This document shows, one piece after another, positions 1-6,606 of a DNA stretch of 7,057 bases. Numbering within the stretch: the first letter of the stretch is position 1; each line of letters opens with the position of its first letter. The translations under genes were made by a program, and so were the position numbers. The stretch comes from Acidobacteriota bacterium (GTDB taxonomy: Bacteria > Acidobacteriota > UBA890): positions 1-7,057 of the forward strand of contig JAUWTE010000161.1 of NCBI GenBank assembly GCA_030609765.1. Direction: 5' to 3'. The notes below the pieces were generated by a model. The model did not search any database. It saw nothing but the letters and a program-made list of their open reading frames with translations, and was not told the DNA's origin.

Positions 1-484
1 AGGCTCCGGTTTGGCCTTTCTGACCAGCCTTCACGACCTCGCTGACGGCGACGCTTTCGGGAAATGGTAGGCCGGCCTCCACGACGAGGGAGCGCCTCAG
101 GATGATGACCAGTAGCACGCCGAGGATGCCACCGATCGCCATGATGATCGTCGCCTCGAGGTAGCGCAGCTCCTCCCAGGCTCCGGCGATGACGAATGCG
201 GGGATGGTGAAGATGGCACCTGCCACCAGAGCTTCACCGACCGAGGCGGTTGTTCGGGCGATGTTCTCCTCGAGAATCGTGCCCTTGAGTGGCTTGAGCA
301 GGGCCATGGCCACGACGGCGGCCGGGAACGTGGCGGCTACCGTGAGCCCCGCCTTCATGCCGACGTAGGCATTGGCGGCGCCGAGGAAGATCGCCATGAG
401 GATGCCGAGCAGAACGGCCTTGACCGTGAACTCGGCCATGGTCGATTCAGGCGGCACGTAGGGAGTTTCCGGCTTCTTCTCCAT
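1..484 (-). CDS. OPT-family oligopeptide transporter, N-terminal part (cut by window edge)
   Basis: This is an inner-membrane secondary transporter of the OPT (oligopeptide transporter) superfamily; such proteins import short peptides or related compounds, probably driven by a cation gradient. The first 161 codons are present; full-length prokaryotic members are roughly 600-700 residues, so about a quarter is here and the 3' part lies beyond base 1. After a short polar N-terminus come hydrophobic segments at about 20-40, 47-63, 85-101 and 111-129. Family-typical stretches are NAYVGMKAGLTVAATFPAA (38-56), ENIARTTASVGEALVAGAIF (73-92) and the LPFPES motif (139-144). The ATG at 484 is chosen because GGAGGG lies 4 bases upstream; a second in-frame ATG at codon 16 has no such support. 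It is divergent from pepD, which suggests a joint role in peptide use (inference). The substrate cannot be told from this fragment. Confidence 0.92.
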   Translation of the reverse strand, partial: MEKKPETPYVPPESTMAEFTVKAVLLGILMAIFLGAANAYVGMKAGLTVAATFPAAVVAMALLKPLKGTILEENIARTTASVGEALVAGAIFTIPAFVIAGAWEELRYLEATIIMAIGGILGVLLVIILRRSLVVEAGLPFPESVAVSEVVKAGQKGQTGA

Positions 485-488
485 TTAT

Positions 489-494
489 CCCTCC
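489..494 (-). promoter_or_regulatory. Ribosome binding site of the OPT transporter gene
   Basis: GGAGGG on the minus strand, 4 bases before the ATG at 484, fixes the start. The bases around it (TCCC, a 5-base loop, GGGA; 500-488) could form a small hairpin that would partly hide the site, so modest translational control is possible but unproven. Confidence 0.75.
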
Positions 495-534
495 AGGGGA
501 AGTCGGTGGTGGGAAGATCGGTAAGCGCGGGCGC

Positions 535-564
535 ATTGTATTTTCGACATGGAAAGGGTGTCAA
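535..564 (-). promoter_or_regulatory. Predicted sigma70-type promoter of the OPT transporter gene
   Basis: On the minus strand a perfect -35 box TTGACA (564-559) is followed after 18 bases by TACAAT (540-535), which matches the -10 consensus at 5 of 6 positions. Transcription would start near 528 and give a leader of roughly 45 bases before the ATG at 484. This is the best promoter match that I found in the divergent region. Confidence 0.7.
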
Positions 565-589
565 CGACAGGATGCAAAGCTGACCTCGA

Positions 590-619
590 TTCGAACTATT
601 TGCTCGGCAGCGATAGAAT
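590..619 (+). promoter_or_regulatory. Possible pepD promoter (weak prediction)
   Basis: TAGAAT at 614-619 matches the -10 consensus at 5 of 6 positions. The only hexamer at a suitable distance upstream is TTCGAA (590-595), 18 bases away and a poor -35 match. An alternative pairing is TTGCTC (600-605) with CATAAA (621-626) at a short 15-base spacing. Transcription would begin near 626 and give a leader of about 75 bases. That leader contains a 6-bp inverted repeat, AGGTCG/CGACCT (640-645 and 671-676), with no obvious function. Confidence 0.35.
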
Positions 620-691
620 CCATAAATGGGCTGGCTGAGAGGTCGATGCGGTCACCCCGACTCCACTAAGCGACCTTACTACGACTCCCCT

Positions 692-697
692 GGAGGA
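692..697 (+). promoter_or_regulatory. Ribosome binding site of pepD
   Basis: GGAGGA sits 4 bases before the ATG at 702 and settles the start. The bases leading into it (682-696) nearly repeat the leader of the divergent transporter gene. Confidence 0.8.
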
Positions 698-701
698 ACC
701 C

Positions 702-2153
702 ATGAGCTTCGTTTCCGATTATGAGCCCAAGGCGGTGTGGCAGCACTTCGATGAGATCCTGACGATCCCTCGTGGATCCAAGGAAGAAGAGAGAATTCGC
801 GAGTACGTTTGTGGGGTCGCGGAGAAGAAGGGACTGACCTACCGCACCGACGAGGCTGGAAACGTGGTCGTCATGAAGCCAGGTACGGCGGGCCACGAGA
901 GCTCACCGGCGACCATCATGCAGGCTCACCTCGATATGGTGAACGAGAAGAACTCCGATGTGGAGCACGACTTCTCGACAGATCCTATCGAGCCCGTTGA
1001 AGACGGCGAGTATCTACGGGCGGCCGGCACGACCTTGGGCTCCGACAACGGCATCGGTGTGGCGGCCATGCTGGCCGTCATGGAGGCCGACGACATGGTG
1101 CACGGTCCCCTCGAATTCCTCTTCACTATCGACGAGGAAACGGGCATGACGGGGGCCCTGGAGCTGTCCGCAGACGCGCTGGAGGGAAGGCAACTTCTCA
1201 ACCTCGATACCGAAGAAGAGGGTTCCCTCTACGTCGGATGCGCGGGAGGTAAGGACAGCAGCCTGTCGTTGCCCCTGCAGATGGATGAGGCCTCCGATGG
1301 CGCCGTTGGCCTGCGCATCGAGCTGAAAGGGATGAAAGGCGGGCACTCGGGAGTCGATGTTCACCTGCAGCGCGGTAACGCCACGAAGTTGTTGGCTCGT
1401 GCTCTCGGCGCCCAGTACGCGCGCACGCCCTTCCATATGGCTGATCTCGAGGGTGGCAACAAGCACAACGCGATCCCACGGGAGGCCTTCGCCAAGATCG
1501 TCGTGGCGGCGGCTGACAAGGACGCGCTGGAGGCAGGCCTCGAGGGCGAGCTCGGCGCCATTCAGGACGAGTTCCGTCCCGCAGAACCCGACATGACGTT
1601 CGACATCAGCGAGATCGAAGCGCCGGCGAGCGTCTGGGATACCGCGACCACGCAGACCGTCATCCGGCTCATCACCGGCCTGCCGCACGGTGTGGTGAGC
1701 ATGAGCTACGACATTCCCGATCTGGTCGAAACCAGCACCAATCTGGCGACGGTGAAGGCCGATTCGGGCACCTTCTCGATTGGCATGAGCAGCCGCAGTT
1801 CCGTGGATTCCGCTCTCCTTGCCCTGGTGGGTCGAGTACGTGCCATCGGGGAGTTGGCGGGTGCCGACGTCGAGGAAGGCAACGGCTATCCGGGCTGGAA
1901 GCCCGACATGGATTCTCGTCTGCTAGGGGTCATGCAGGAGCTGCACGAGCGGGTCCTGGGAGACAAGCCCGAGGTCAAGGCGGTGCACGCGGGATTGGAG
2001 TGCGGCATCATCGGCGAGAAGATTCCGGGCATGGACATGATCTCTTTCGGTCCGCAGATCGAGTTCCCTCACTCTCCCGACGAGAGGGTGAAGATCGGGA
2101 CGGTCGACGACTTCTATCGTTTGCTGGTGGCCACCCTGGAGGAGATCGCCTAA
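702..2153 (+). CDS. pepD: Aminoacyl-histidine (Xaa-His) dipeptidase PepD, peptidase family M20C
   Basis: A cytosolic zinc metallopeptidase that hydrolyses dipeptides, classically Xaa-His such as carnosine, as the last step of peptide use. At 483 residues it matches the length of E. coli PepD (about 485). All expected active-site residues are seen: HLDMV with ligand His76 and Asp78; GSDNGIG with bridging Asp115; DEETG with catalytic base Glu145 and ligand Glu146; NLDTEEEG with ligand Asp169; and the C-terminal FPHSPDERV with His457 as the last ligand. GMKGGHSG (210-217) lies in the lid/dimerisation domain that interrupts the catalytic domain, and HAGLECG (429-435) is another family hallmark. 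The ATG at 702 has GGAGGA 4 bases upstream. The gene is transcribed alone, divergent from an OPT peptide transporter and convergent with the DUF4340 gene. No missing residue or frameshift is seen. Real substrate range may be wider than Xaa-His. Confidence 0.96.
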   Translation: MSFVSDYEPKAVWQHFDEILTIPRGSKEEERIREYVCGVAEKKGLTYRTDEAGNVVVMKPGTAGHESSPATIMQAHLDMVNEKNSDVEHDFSTDPIEPVEDGEYLRAAGTTLGSDNGIGVAAMLAVMEADDMVHGPLEFLFTIDEETGMTGALELSADALEGRQLLNLDTEEEGSLYVGCAGGKDSSLSLPLQMDEASDGAVGLRIELKGMKGGHSGVDVHLQRGNATKLLARALGAQYARTPFHMADLEGGNKHNAIPREAFAKIVVAAADKDALEAGLEGELGAIQDEFRPAEPDMTFDISEIEAPASVWDTATTQTVIRLITGLPHGVVSMSYDIPDLVETSTNLATVKADSGTFSIGMSSRSSVDSALLALVGRVRAIGELAGADVEEGNGYPGWKPDMDSRLLGVMQELHERVLGDKPEVKAVHAGLECGIIGEKIPGMDMISFGPQIEFPHSPDERVKIGTVDDFYRLLVATLEEIA

Positions 2154-2248
2154 GGCGCGCGCAGGGCCCGCGATGACGGCGTTGCGCTTGATTCGCGTGC
2201 TCGACGTACCTGAAGGTACGCCTCCGCGCTCGAATCTGCGCGCGCCTT
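2152..2248. repeat. Nested inverted-repeat element in the convergent gap (REP-like and/or bidirectional terminator)
   Basis: Outer arms AAGGCGCGCGCAG (2152-2164) and CTGCGCGCGCCTT (2236-2248) are perfect 13-bp inverted repeats, the left one starting inside the pepD stop codon. Within them are GCGC/GCGC (2184-2187, 2238-2241), GATTCG/CGAATC (2190-2195, 2231-2236), CGTG/CGCG with one G-U pair (2196-2199, 2225-2228) and a tip CGTACC-TGAA-GGTACG (2205-2220). The inner set alone can make one long imperfect hairpin of about 58 bases; the outer arms compete for some of the same bases. There is no strong T-run on either side, so a classical intrinsic terminator is not proven. The compact nested palindrome between convergent genes resembles dispersed intergenic repeats, but copies elsewhere cannot be seen from this window. 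Confidence 0.6.
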
Positions 2249-2281
2249 GTCCTCGCGTGTCCTGCGCACACCTCTTCGAGT

Positions 2282-2299
2282 CTAGCTACCAGTAGCTAG
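2282..2299. repeat. 18-base near-perfect palindrome over the DUF4340 stop codon
   Basis: CTAGCTAC-CA-GTAGCTAG has 8-bp arms and a 2-base centre. It comprises the last codons and the TAG stop of the minus-strand gene. In RNA it would fold as about 7 bp with a 4-base loop and could help to end or stabilise the operon transcript; as DNA it could be a protein-binding site. Neither role is shown. Confidence 0.4.
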
Positions 2300-4270
2300 G
2301 GCAATCGCGAGGCTTTGGAGTGCGTCGCTCAGCCTGCGCCCGATCTGAAAGACGGCTGGACGGTCTCCGACGAGGGCGTAGACCTGTTCAGCCGCCGCAG
2401 TCTCGGAGCGGTTCTCGAGCGCTTCTGCAGGTACGGACCGGCCGATTTGGACATCAGCGGCGACCTGGTCGTTGATGTAGGCCGTGATGCGGATGTCGGG
2501 GTTGACGAGACCAAAGGCGGCCAGATCCGGCGGAGGAGCGGCTGAGTCCCACTCGGCGGCCACGTCTTCCATGCGCAGGTAGTTGAGGTTCCACATCAGG
2601 TCGGAGACGCGGGTGGGTTCGATCTGGCCCTCTTGCTGACCAGCTCGGATCCAAGTCTCGCCCCGCTTCTCGAGGTCGTAGAGGGTGCCTTCGGAGACCA
2701 CCTCGAGACGCGTCAGCTCTTCCTGTGGGAAGTTGACCAGCGTCTTGGCGCGCAGGTCGAACAGATTGACACGGAAGGGTGCGAGGGCAGTCTCACGCAC
2801 GAGATAGACGGTAGGATCGCCCGCGAAGGCGACGTAGCGCACGGCGATTGTCTCGGTCTCCTCGGGCTCCTCGGTTCCCTCCTCTTGTGCAGCCACGCTG
2901 GCGGCCGTATCGTCATCGATCTCTGTGGCCGCCCCGACGCGCAGAAGCAGCACCTCACGACGCTGGCCTTCAGGGACCGCGCGAGGCGACTGCTCCGGTG
3001 CCTCGGGGCCTGCTTCGTCGGTCTCGGTATCTGCCTCCTCTGCGCCCTGCGAGCTCAGGTGTGCCGCAACCATGAGCTCGGGCGCTTGGAGCCCGTACTC
3101 CGGATCGTCCGGTGTTCCCTCGGCGAAGCCTTCCGCGCGCAAGTTGAGGAAGCTGGTCAGCAGATTCGAGACTCCCGAAGCGTCGGCTTCGAGATCTCGC
3201 GGATCCGCAATTCGCCACTCGTCGCCACGTCGCTCGAGGCGATAGCTCTGCTCATCCTGATCCAGCTCGAAGGCGGTGATGCGGTTGCGTTCCACATGCA
3301 CCAATGAGCGATTGCGGAGGTCACTGATGTCGTCGGGTATGAGGGCGTCGACCAGAGATTCGGGAACGATGAAGACGGGATCGCTTCCCCGGCGGCGCGC
3401 GAAGACGCCACTCGGCTCCCCCGACTCGACTCCAATGTCAATCGTCTGAGCTGCATCACCAGCCGTCCAGAGGGTGAAGCTGGATAGCGGCCCTGCAAGG
3501 CCAAAGGCCTCGATCTCCTCTTCGCTGGGTTGCTCGGCCACAAACGCCGTTGCCCTGCCGGTGCGCAGGCGTCGCAGAGCGTTGGATACCGCGTCGGCAT
3601 CCGCGCGCGCCGCGCTCGGCGCGGTGATCCGCCAGTCGTCAGCGGCTCCCTCGGTGCTCTCCGCCTCGCGCCGTAGGCTGACCTCATACGTGCCGGCCAC
3701 GATGTCGATACCCTCGACCTCACTGTCTTCGAAAGCGAGAACCTGTTTGTCGCGCAGGTCAAACAGTGACTTGTCGAGATTGTCCTTGAGCGCCGCTGGA
3801 GTCAGGTAGACAGCGCGTTCGTCACTGCGCATCACGTAGACGTTGTACCCGACGGGCGTACCGCCCCCCACCTGGAGGCTCAGCGTCTCGCCATCGGCGA
3901 GGAGGAGAGCTACGCGCACCGGCGGGGGATCGAGCCCGAAGGGGGCGAGATCCTCGGCGTCCTCCACAACCATGCGCTCCTGCTGAGCCGACGCAAGCTG
4001 TCTCACCAGGCTGTCGACGGCCGCATCGTCCGCTTCGAGCGCATAGGGCCGCGCGATGCGCCATCCCTGCTCGCCGCGGGCGATCTCGACCAGCCCCTCG
4101 CCGGTCTCGAGCGTGAGGCCCTCGACGCTGTCCGCGTCGAAGGCGAGCAGCAGACCCTCGATGCGCTCGGTCTCTTCACGTGCCTCGCGGCCACGGATCT
4201 CGTAGAAGTACGCGAAGCCCGCCAGCACGACGAGCACGATTGCCATCAGAATGGTGTTGCGTAGCTTCAC
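2282..4270 (-). CDS. Membrane-anchored DUF4340 protein with four tandem modules, last gene of the ABC operon
   Basis: A 662-residue protein with one N-terminal membrane anchor (about 7-23, after basic MKLRN) and a large, presumably periplasmic remainder. It is assigned to DUF4340, a family of unknown molecular function often found beside GldF/GldG-like ABC genes. Four copies of one module are visible. Each has a conserved Trp (W70, W213, W352; W540 followed by IRAG instead of RI), then a helix ending in an F/YGL turn (111-113, 256-258, 392-394, 586-588). A DLR motif closes the first three (FDLRDK 170-175, SDLRNR 316-321, FDLRAK 504-509). Spacing of the Trp residues is 143, 139 and 188; the third copy is longer because of acidic inserts at about 408-434 and 448-475. 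The start is GTG at 4270, 19 bases after the GldG-like stop; the nearest purine-rich site (AAGCAGGG) is rather far, and no in-frame start lies between that stop and this codon. It is probably a periplasmic partner of the ABC complex encoded upstream. Confidence 0.85.
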   Translation of the reverse strand: MKLRNTILMAIVLVVLAGFAYFYEIRGREAREETERIEGLLLAFDADSVEGLTLETGEGLVEIARGEQGWRIARPYALEADDAAVDSLVRQLASAQQERMVVEDAEDLAPFGLDPPPVRVALLLADGETLSLQVGGGTPVGYNVYVMRSDERAVYLTPAALKDNLDKSLFDLRDKQVLAFEDSEVEGIDIVAGTYEVSLRREAESTEGAADDWRITAPSAARADADAVSNALRRLRTGRATAFVAEQPSEEEIEAFGLAGPLSSFTLWTAGDAAQTIDIGVESGEPSGVFARRRGSDPVFIVPESLVDALIPDDISDLRNRSLVHVERNRITAFELDQDEQSYRLERRGDEWRIADPRDLEADASGVSNLLTSFLNLRAEGFAEGTPDDPEYGLQAPELMVAAHLSSQGAEEADTETDEAGPEAPEQSPRAVPEGQRREVLLLRVGAATEIDDDTAASVAAQEEGTEEPEETETIAVRYVAFAGDPTVYLVRETALAPFRVNLFDLRAKTLVNFPQEELTRLEVVSEGTLYDLEKRGETWIRAGQQEGQIEPTRVSDLMWNLNYLRMEDVAAEWDSAAPPPDLAAFGLVNPDIRITAYINDQVAADVQIGRSVPAEALENRSETAAAEQVYALVGDRPAVFQIGRRLSDALQSLAIALATGS

Positions 4271-4289
4271 GATGTCATTGCCCTGCTTG

Positions 4290-5819
4290 CTAGCGTCGCC
4301 GCCGCCACCAGATGGCGAGCCCGGCCAGGAGCACGATCTCGGGCAGGAGCAGGACCGAGATGTAGAAGACTGACCAGCTCTCCGACTCGGTCAAGACGAT
4401 ACGAGACGCCCGCGTCGCTCGCGGCCGGATAGAGATGAGATCGACCTCGCCCGCGAGCCAGTTCACCGAGTTCAGGAACAGATCCTGGTTGTAGTAGAGA
4501 CTGAGGTTGCTGTTGTTGACCCACTCGGAGTCGCCGAAGACCACGATCCGGCCCTCGGGCTCGGTCGGCGAGGCGGGGCTGAACGTCGCGGCCACCCCAA
4601 TTGACACCGGCCCTGCCAGGTCGTCATCGTCCAGGACGGCTTCATTGGCACCGAACAGGCGCTCGATATCGGCCTCGGCCCAGGAGTTGACGCTGGTACG
4701 CGCCAGTGGCGTAACGGTGATTCCCTCCGGGACCTCCACCGCGGCGTCCACAGTGCGGACCAACAAAAAAATCGTGCGCTCGCTGAACTCCTCGGTGATC
4801 GGGTGGAAGCCATAATCGCTGACGATGGGCTGCACCCCCAGCGACGGCCCGGCGAAAAGCTGCATGACCTGGTCGACGACGATATTGGTGCCGATGGCGA
4901 TGCCCCGTGCCTCGAGCAAGGGGATCAGCTCTGCCCCCGCTCTCGGATCGACAAGGAAGAGGGCGCGGCCACCGCGATCCAGATACCGATCGAGGGTCGC
5001 GATCTCCTGTTCGAGGAATGGGCGCTCGGTTGCGGTGACCACCAACACGTCGGAGTCATCTGGAACGTCGGGCAAGGTGGCGAGCAACAGTGACTCCACC
5101 TCGAACCCCTCGTTGTCGAGGGCGGCTTTGAGCTGGCCGAAATCACCCTCAGTCTCGCGTGGGTCGAGCTCGGGCTCGCCGTGGCCGGTGGCGAAGTAGA
5201 CCCGCTTCCTGTCTGCGGCGATGAAGCGGATGAGGGCGTTGGTCATTCCCTCCTCCGAAACGTCCGTGACCTTTGTGCTCTCATCACCAGATGTCAGCAC
5301 CAGCGTGCCGTACTGGGTGACCTCCATCTCCTGGGCCAGCTCGGGGCGCTTGTCCGGATCGACCATGCTGAAGGTGAAGCGCTCCGAGATGTTCGAGTAG
5401 CTCTCCAACAGGTCGCGGGCGTAGGTTCCCTCGGCCTCACGGAAGAATGCGAACACCTCGATATCACGGTCGAGGTTTTCGAGGATCTGCCGTGTCTGAG
5501 GCGCCACCGAGAAGAGGCCCTGCTCTGTAACGTCGTACCGCCAGGCATGCTGGTAGCCGATGTAGTTGATGAAGCCCAGCACGGCGAGCGTGAGAACCGT
5601 GTAGACAACGGTGTTGGTGCCGTACTTGGTTTTCCGACCCGACACCGACTCCCGCAGAGACTCGATGTGGGTGAACAGGTAGAGGGCCAGAAGCGCTCCC
5701 CCGAAAATCAGATGAACCAGCACGTAGCGGGACGTCCACGCAGAGGTAATGAGCCCCGCCAGCAAGCCGAACATCAGGAGTACGAGGCCGAAGAGCCCGA
5801 ATGAGCGGTATGCCTTCAT
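4290..5819 (-). CDS. GldG-like ABC transporter auxiliary protein (ABC_transp_aux family)
   Basis: A 509-residue membrane protein of the GldG family, the auxiliary component of ABC systems first linked to gliding in Flavobacterium; its biochemical role is unknown. Predicted membrane segments lie at about 7-26, 32-52 and 69-88, followed by a soluble region from about 90 to 480 and a last segment at 485-504 with a C-terminal RRRR. This places the soluble part in the periplasm and both ends in the cytoplasm. Family features in order are YDVTEQGLFSVAPQTRQIL (95-113), typical of the GldG/IFT52-type (GIFT) domain start, FATGHGEPEL (209-218), LDRGGRALFLVDPRAG (280-295), RIVVFGDSEWVNN (424-436) and NQDLFLNSVNWLAGE (444-458). 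The ATG at 5819 lies 13 bases after the permease stop with only a weak Shine-Dalgarno (GGGG or CGGGA), so translation is probably linked to the upstream gene. The gliding name should not be read as function here. Confidence 0.9.
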   Translation of the reverse strand: MKAYRSFGLFGLVLLMFGLLAGLITSAWTSRYVLVHLIFGGALLALYLFTHIESLRESVSGRKTKYGTNTVVYTVLTLAVLGFINYIGYQHAWRYDVTEQGLFSVAPQTRQILENLDRDIEVFAFFREAEGTYARDLLESYSNISERFTFSMVDPDKRPELAQEMEVTQYGTLVLTSGDESTKVTDVSEEGMTNALIRFIAADRKRVYFATGHGEPELDPRETEGDFGQLKAALDNEGFEVESLLLATLPDVPDDSDVLVVTATERPFLEQEIATLDRYLDRGGRALFLVDPRAGAELIPLLEARGIAIGTNIVVDQVMQLFAGPSLGVQPIVSDYGFHPITEEFSERTIFLLVRTVDAAVEVPEGITVTPLARTSVNSWAEADIERLFGANEAVLDDDDLAGPVSIGVAATFSPASPTEPEGRIVVFGDSEWVNNSNLSLYYNQDLFLNSVNWLAGEVDLISIRPRATRASRIVLTESESWSVFYISVLLLPEIVLLAGLAIWWRRRR

Positions 5820-5832
5820 CGTCCCGTTGCCC

Positions 5833-6606
5833 CTATCTCCAACGCAGTGACTCGAGTGAGCGCTGTGTCAAAAACAGCGCGAAGGCGATCAGGCTGGTGT
5901 AGTAGATCAAATCGGGCCCATTGACGAGGCCGCGAACAAGATCCTGGAAGTGCTCCGTCAACGAAAGGTAGCGGAGCACCGCGCCGGTCGTCTCACCCAC
6001 GGTATTCGCCGGCCAACCGATGGCGAAAAACAGCAGCAGCACGACGAAGGACAGAACCGCCGCGACGATCTGGTTGTCCGTCAGCGTCGAGGTGAACAGT
6101 CCCAGGGACAAGAAAGAGAGTCCGATGAGGATGACGCCGAGATACCCGGTGAGTATGGGCCCGATCTCGGGGTCTCCGAAGTAGATGAGTATTGCTGGAT
6201 AGACCACCGTGCAGCCCATCATGATGAGGAAGAACAGGCTGGCCCCGAGGAACTTGCCGAGAGTGATTTCCAGTGTGCTGATCGGCGAGGTCAGAAGCAG
6301 CTCGTCGGTTCCCTGGCTGCGCTCCTCGGCGAACAGTCGCATGGTCACCAGGGGCAGCAGGATCAGAAAGATCACCACCATATTCTGCAGCAGCGGCGCC
6401 ATGACCATGTCGTTGAGATTGAACTGCTCCAGCAGGTCGGCGCGCTGAACCTGAGAATAGATCTGCACCATCTGGGAAAACTGCGCCAGGTAGATCCAGA
6501 AAAACCAGCCACAGAGGAGCAAAAATCCGGCCAGCACGACGTAGGCGATCGGCGAAACGAAGTAGGAGCGCAGCTCCTTGTAGGCCACGGCCCAGATGTT
6601 GGTCAT
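5833..6606 (-). CDS. ABC-2 type permease, GldF-like
   Basis: A 257-residue inner-membrane permease subunit of the ABC-2 superfamily, GldF-like. Six hydrophobic segments are seen at about 20-40, 70-90, 118-142, 150-172, 178-198 and 231-248. The N-terminus NIWAVAYKELRSYFVSPIAY (3-22) and the loop MRLFAEERSQGTDELLLTSP (89-108), the likely coupling-helix contact with the ATPase, are typical of this family. Its ATG overlaps the stop of the upstream ATPase gene by 4 bases (ATGA at 6606-6603), the usual sign of translational coupling and of one complex. It would form the membrane channel, working as a dimer or with another subunit, with the GldG-like and DUF4340 proteins as outer partners. The substrate is unknown. 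Length and topology are normal, with no damage. Confidence 0.92.
   Translation of the reverse strand: MTNIWAVAYKELRSYFVSPIAYVVLAGFLLLCGWFFWIYLAQFSQMVQIYSQVQRADLLEQFNLNDMVMAPLLQNMVVIFLILLPLVTMRLFAEERSQGTDELLLTSPISTLEITLGKFLGASLFFLIMMGCTVVYPAILIYFGDPEIGPILTGYLGVILIGLSFLSLGLFTSTLTDNQIVAAVLSFVVLLLFFAIGWPANTVGETTGAVLRYLSLTEHFQDLVRGLVNGPDLIYYTSLIAFALFLTQRSLESLRWR

Noticed and set aside
628..665. A CTGAGA stretch in the pepD leader that recalls the THI box of a TPP riboswitch
   Set aside because: The second conserved part of the TPP aptamer (the CTGATC...GG.TAAT.CC.GCG region) is absent downstream, and a dipeptidase is not a thiamine gene.
1014..1688. Minus-strand open frame of 224 codons opposite pepD
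   Set aside because: It lies wholly inside a gene with every catalytic residue conserved and shows no protein family features.
2154..2281. A small gene or noncoding RNA in the convergent gap
   Set aside because: No promoter and no coherent frame with a ribosome site was seen; the inverted repeats explain the structure better as a repeat or terminator.
2633..3307. Plus-strand open frame of 224 codons opposite the DUF4340 gene
   Set aside because: No recognisable domain or ribosome site; the minus-strand frame shows clear repeated protein modules, so this is a shadow.
4764..4771. Run of A bases (T on the coding strand) in the GldG-like gene as a possible slippage or frameshift site
   Set aside because: The run encodes ordinary Ile-Phe-Leu in a hydrophobic strand, the frame continues intact on both sides and no alternative downstream frame looks functional.
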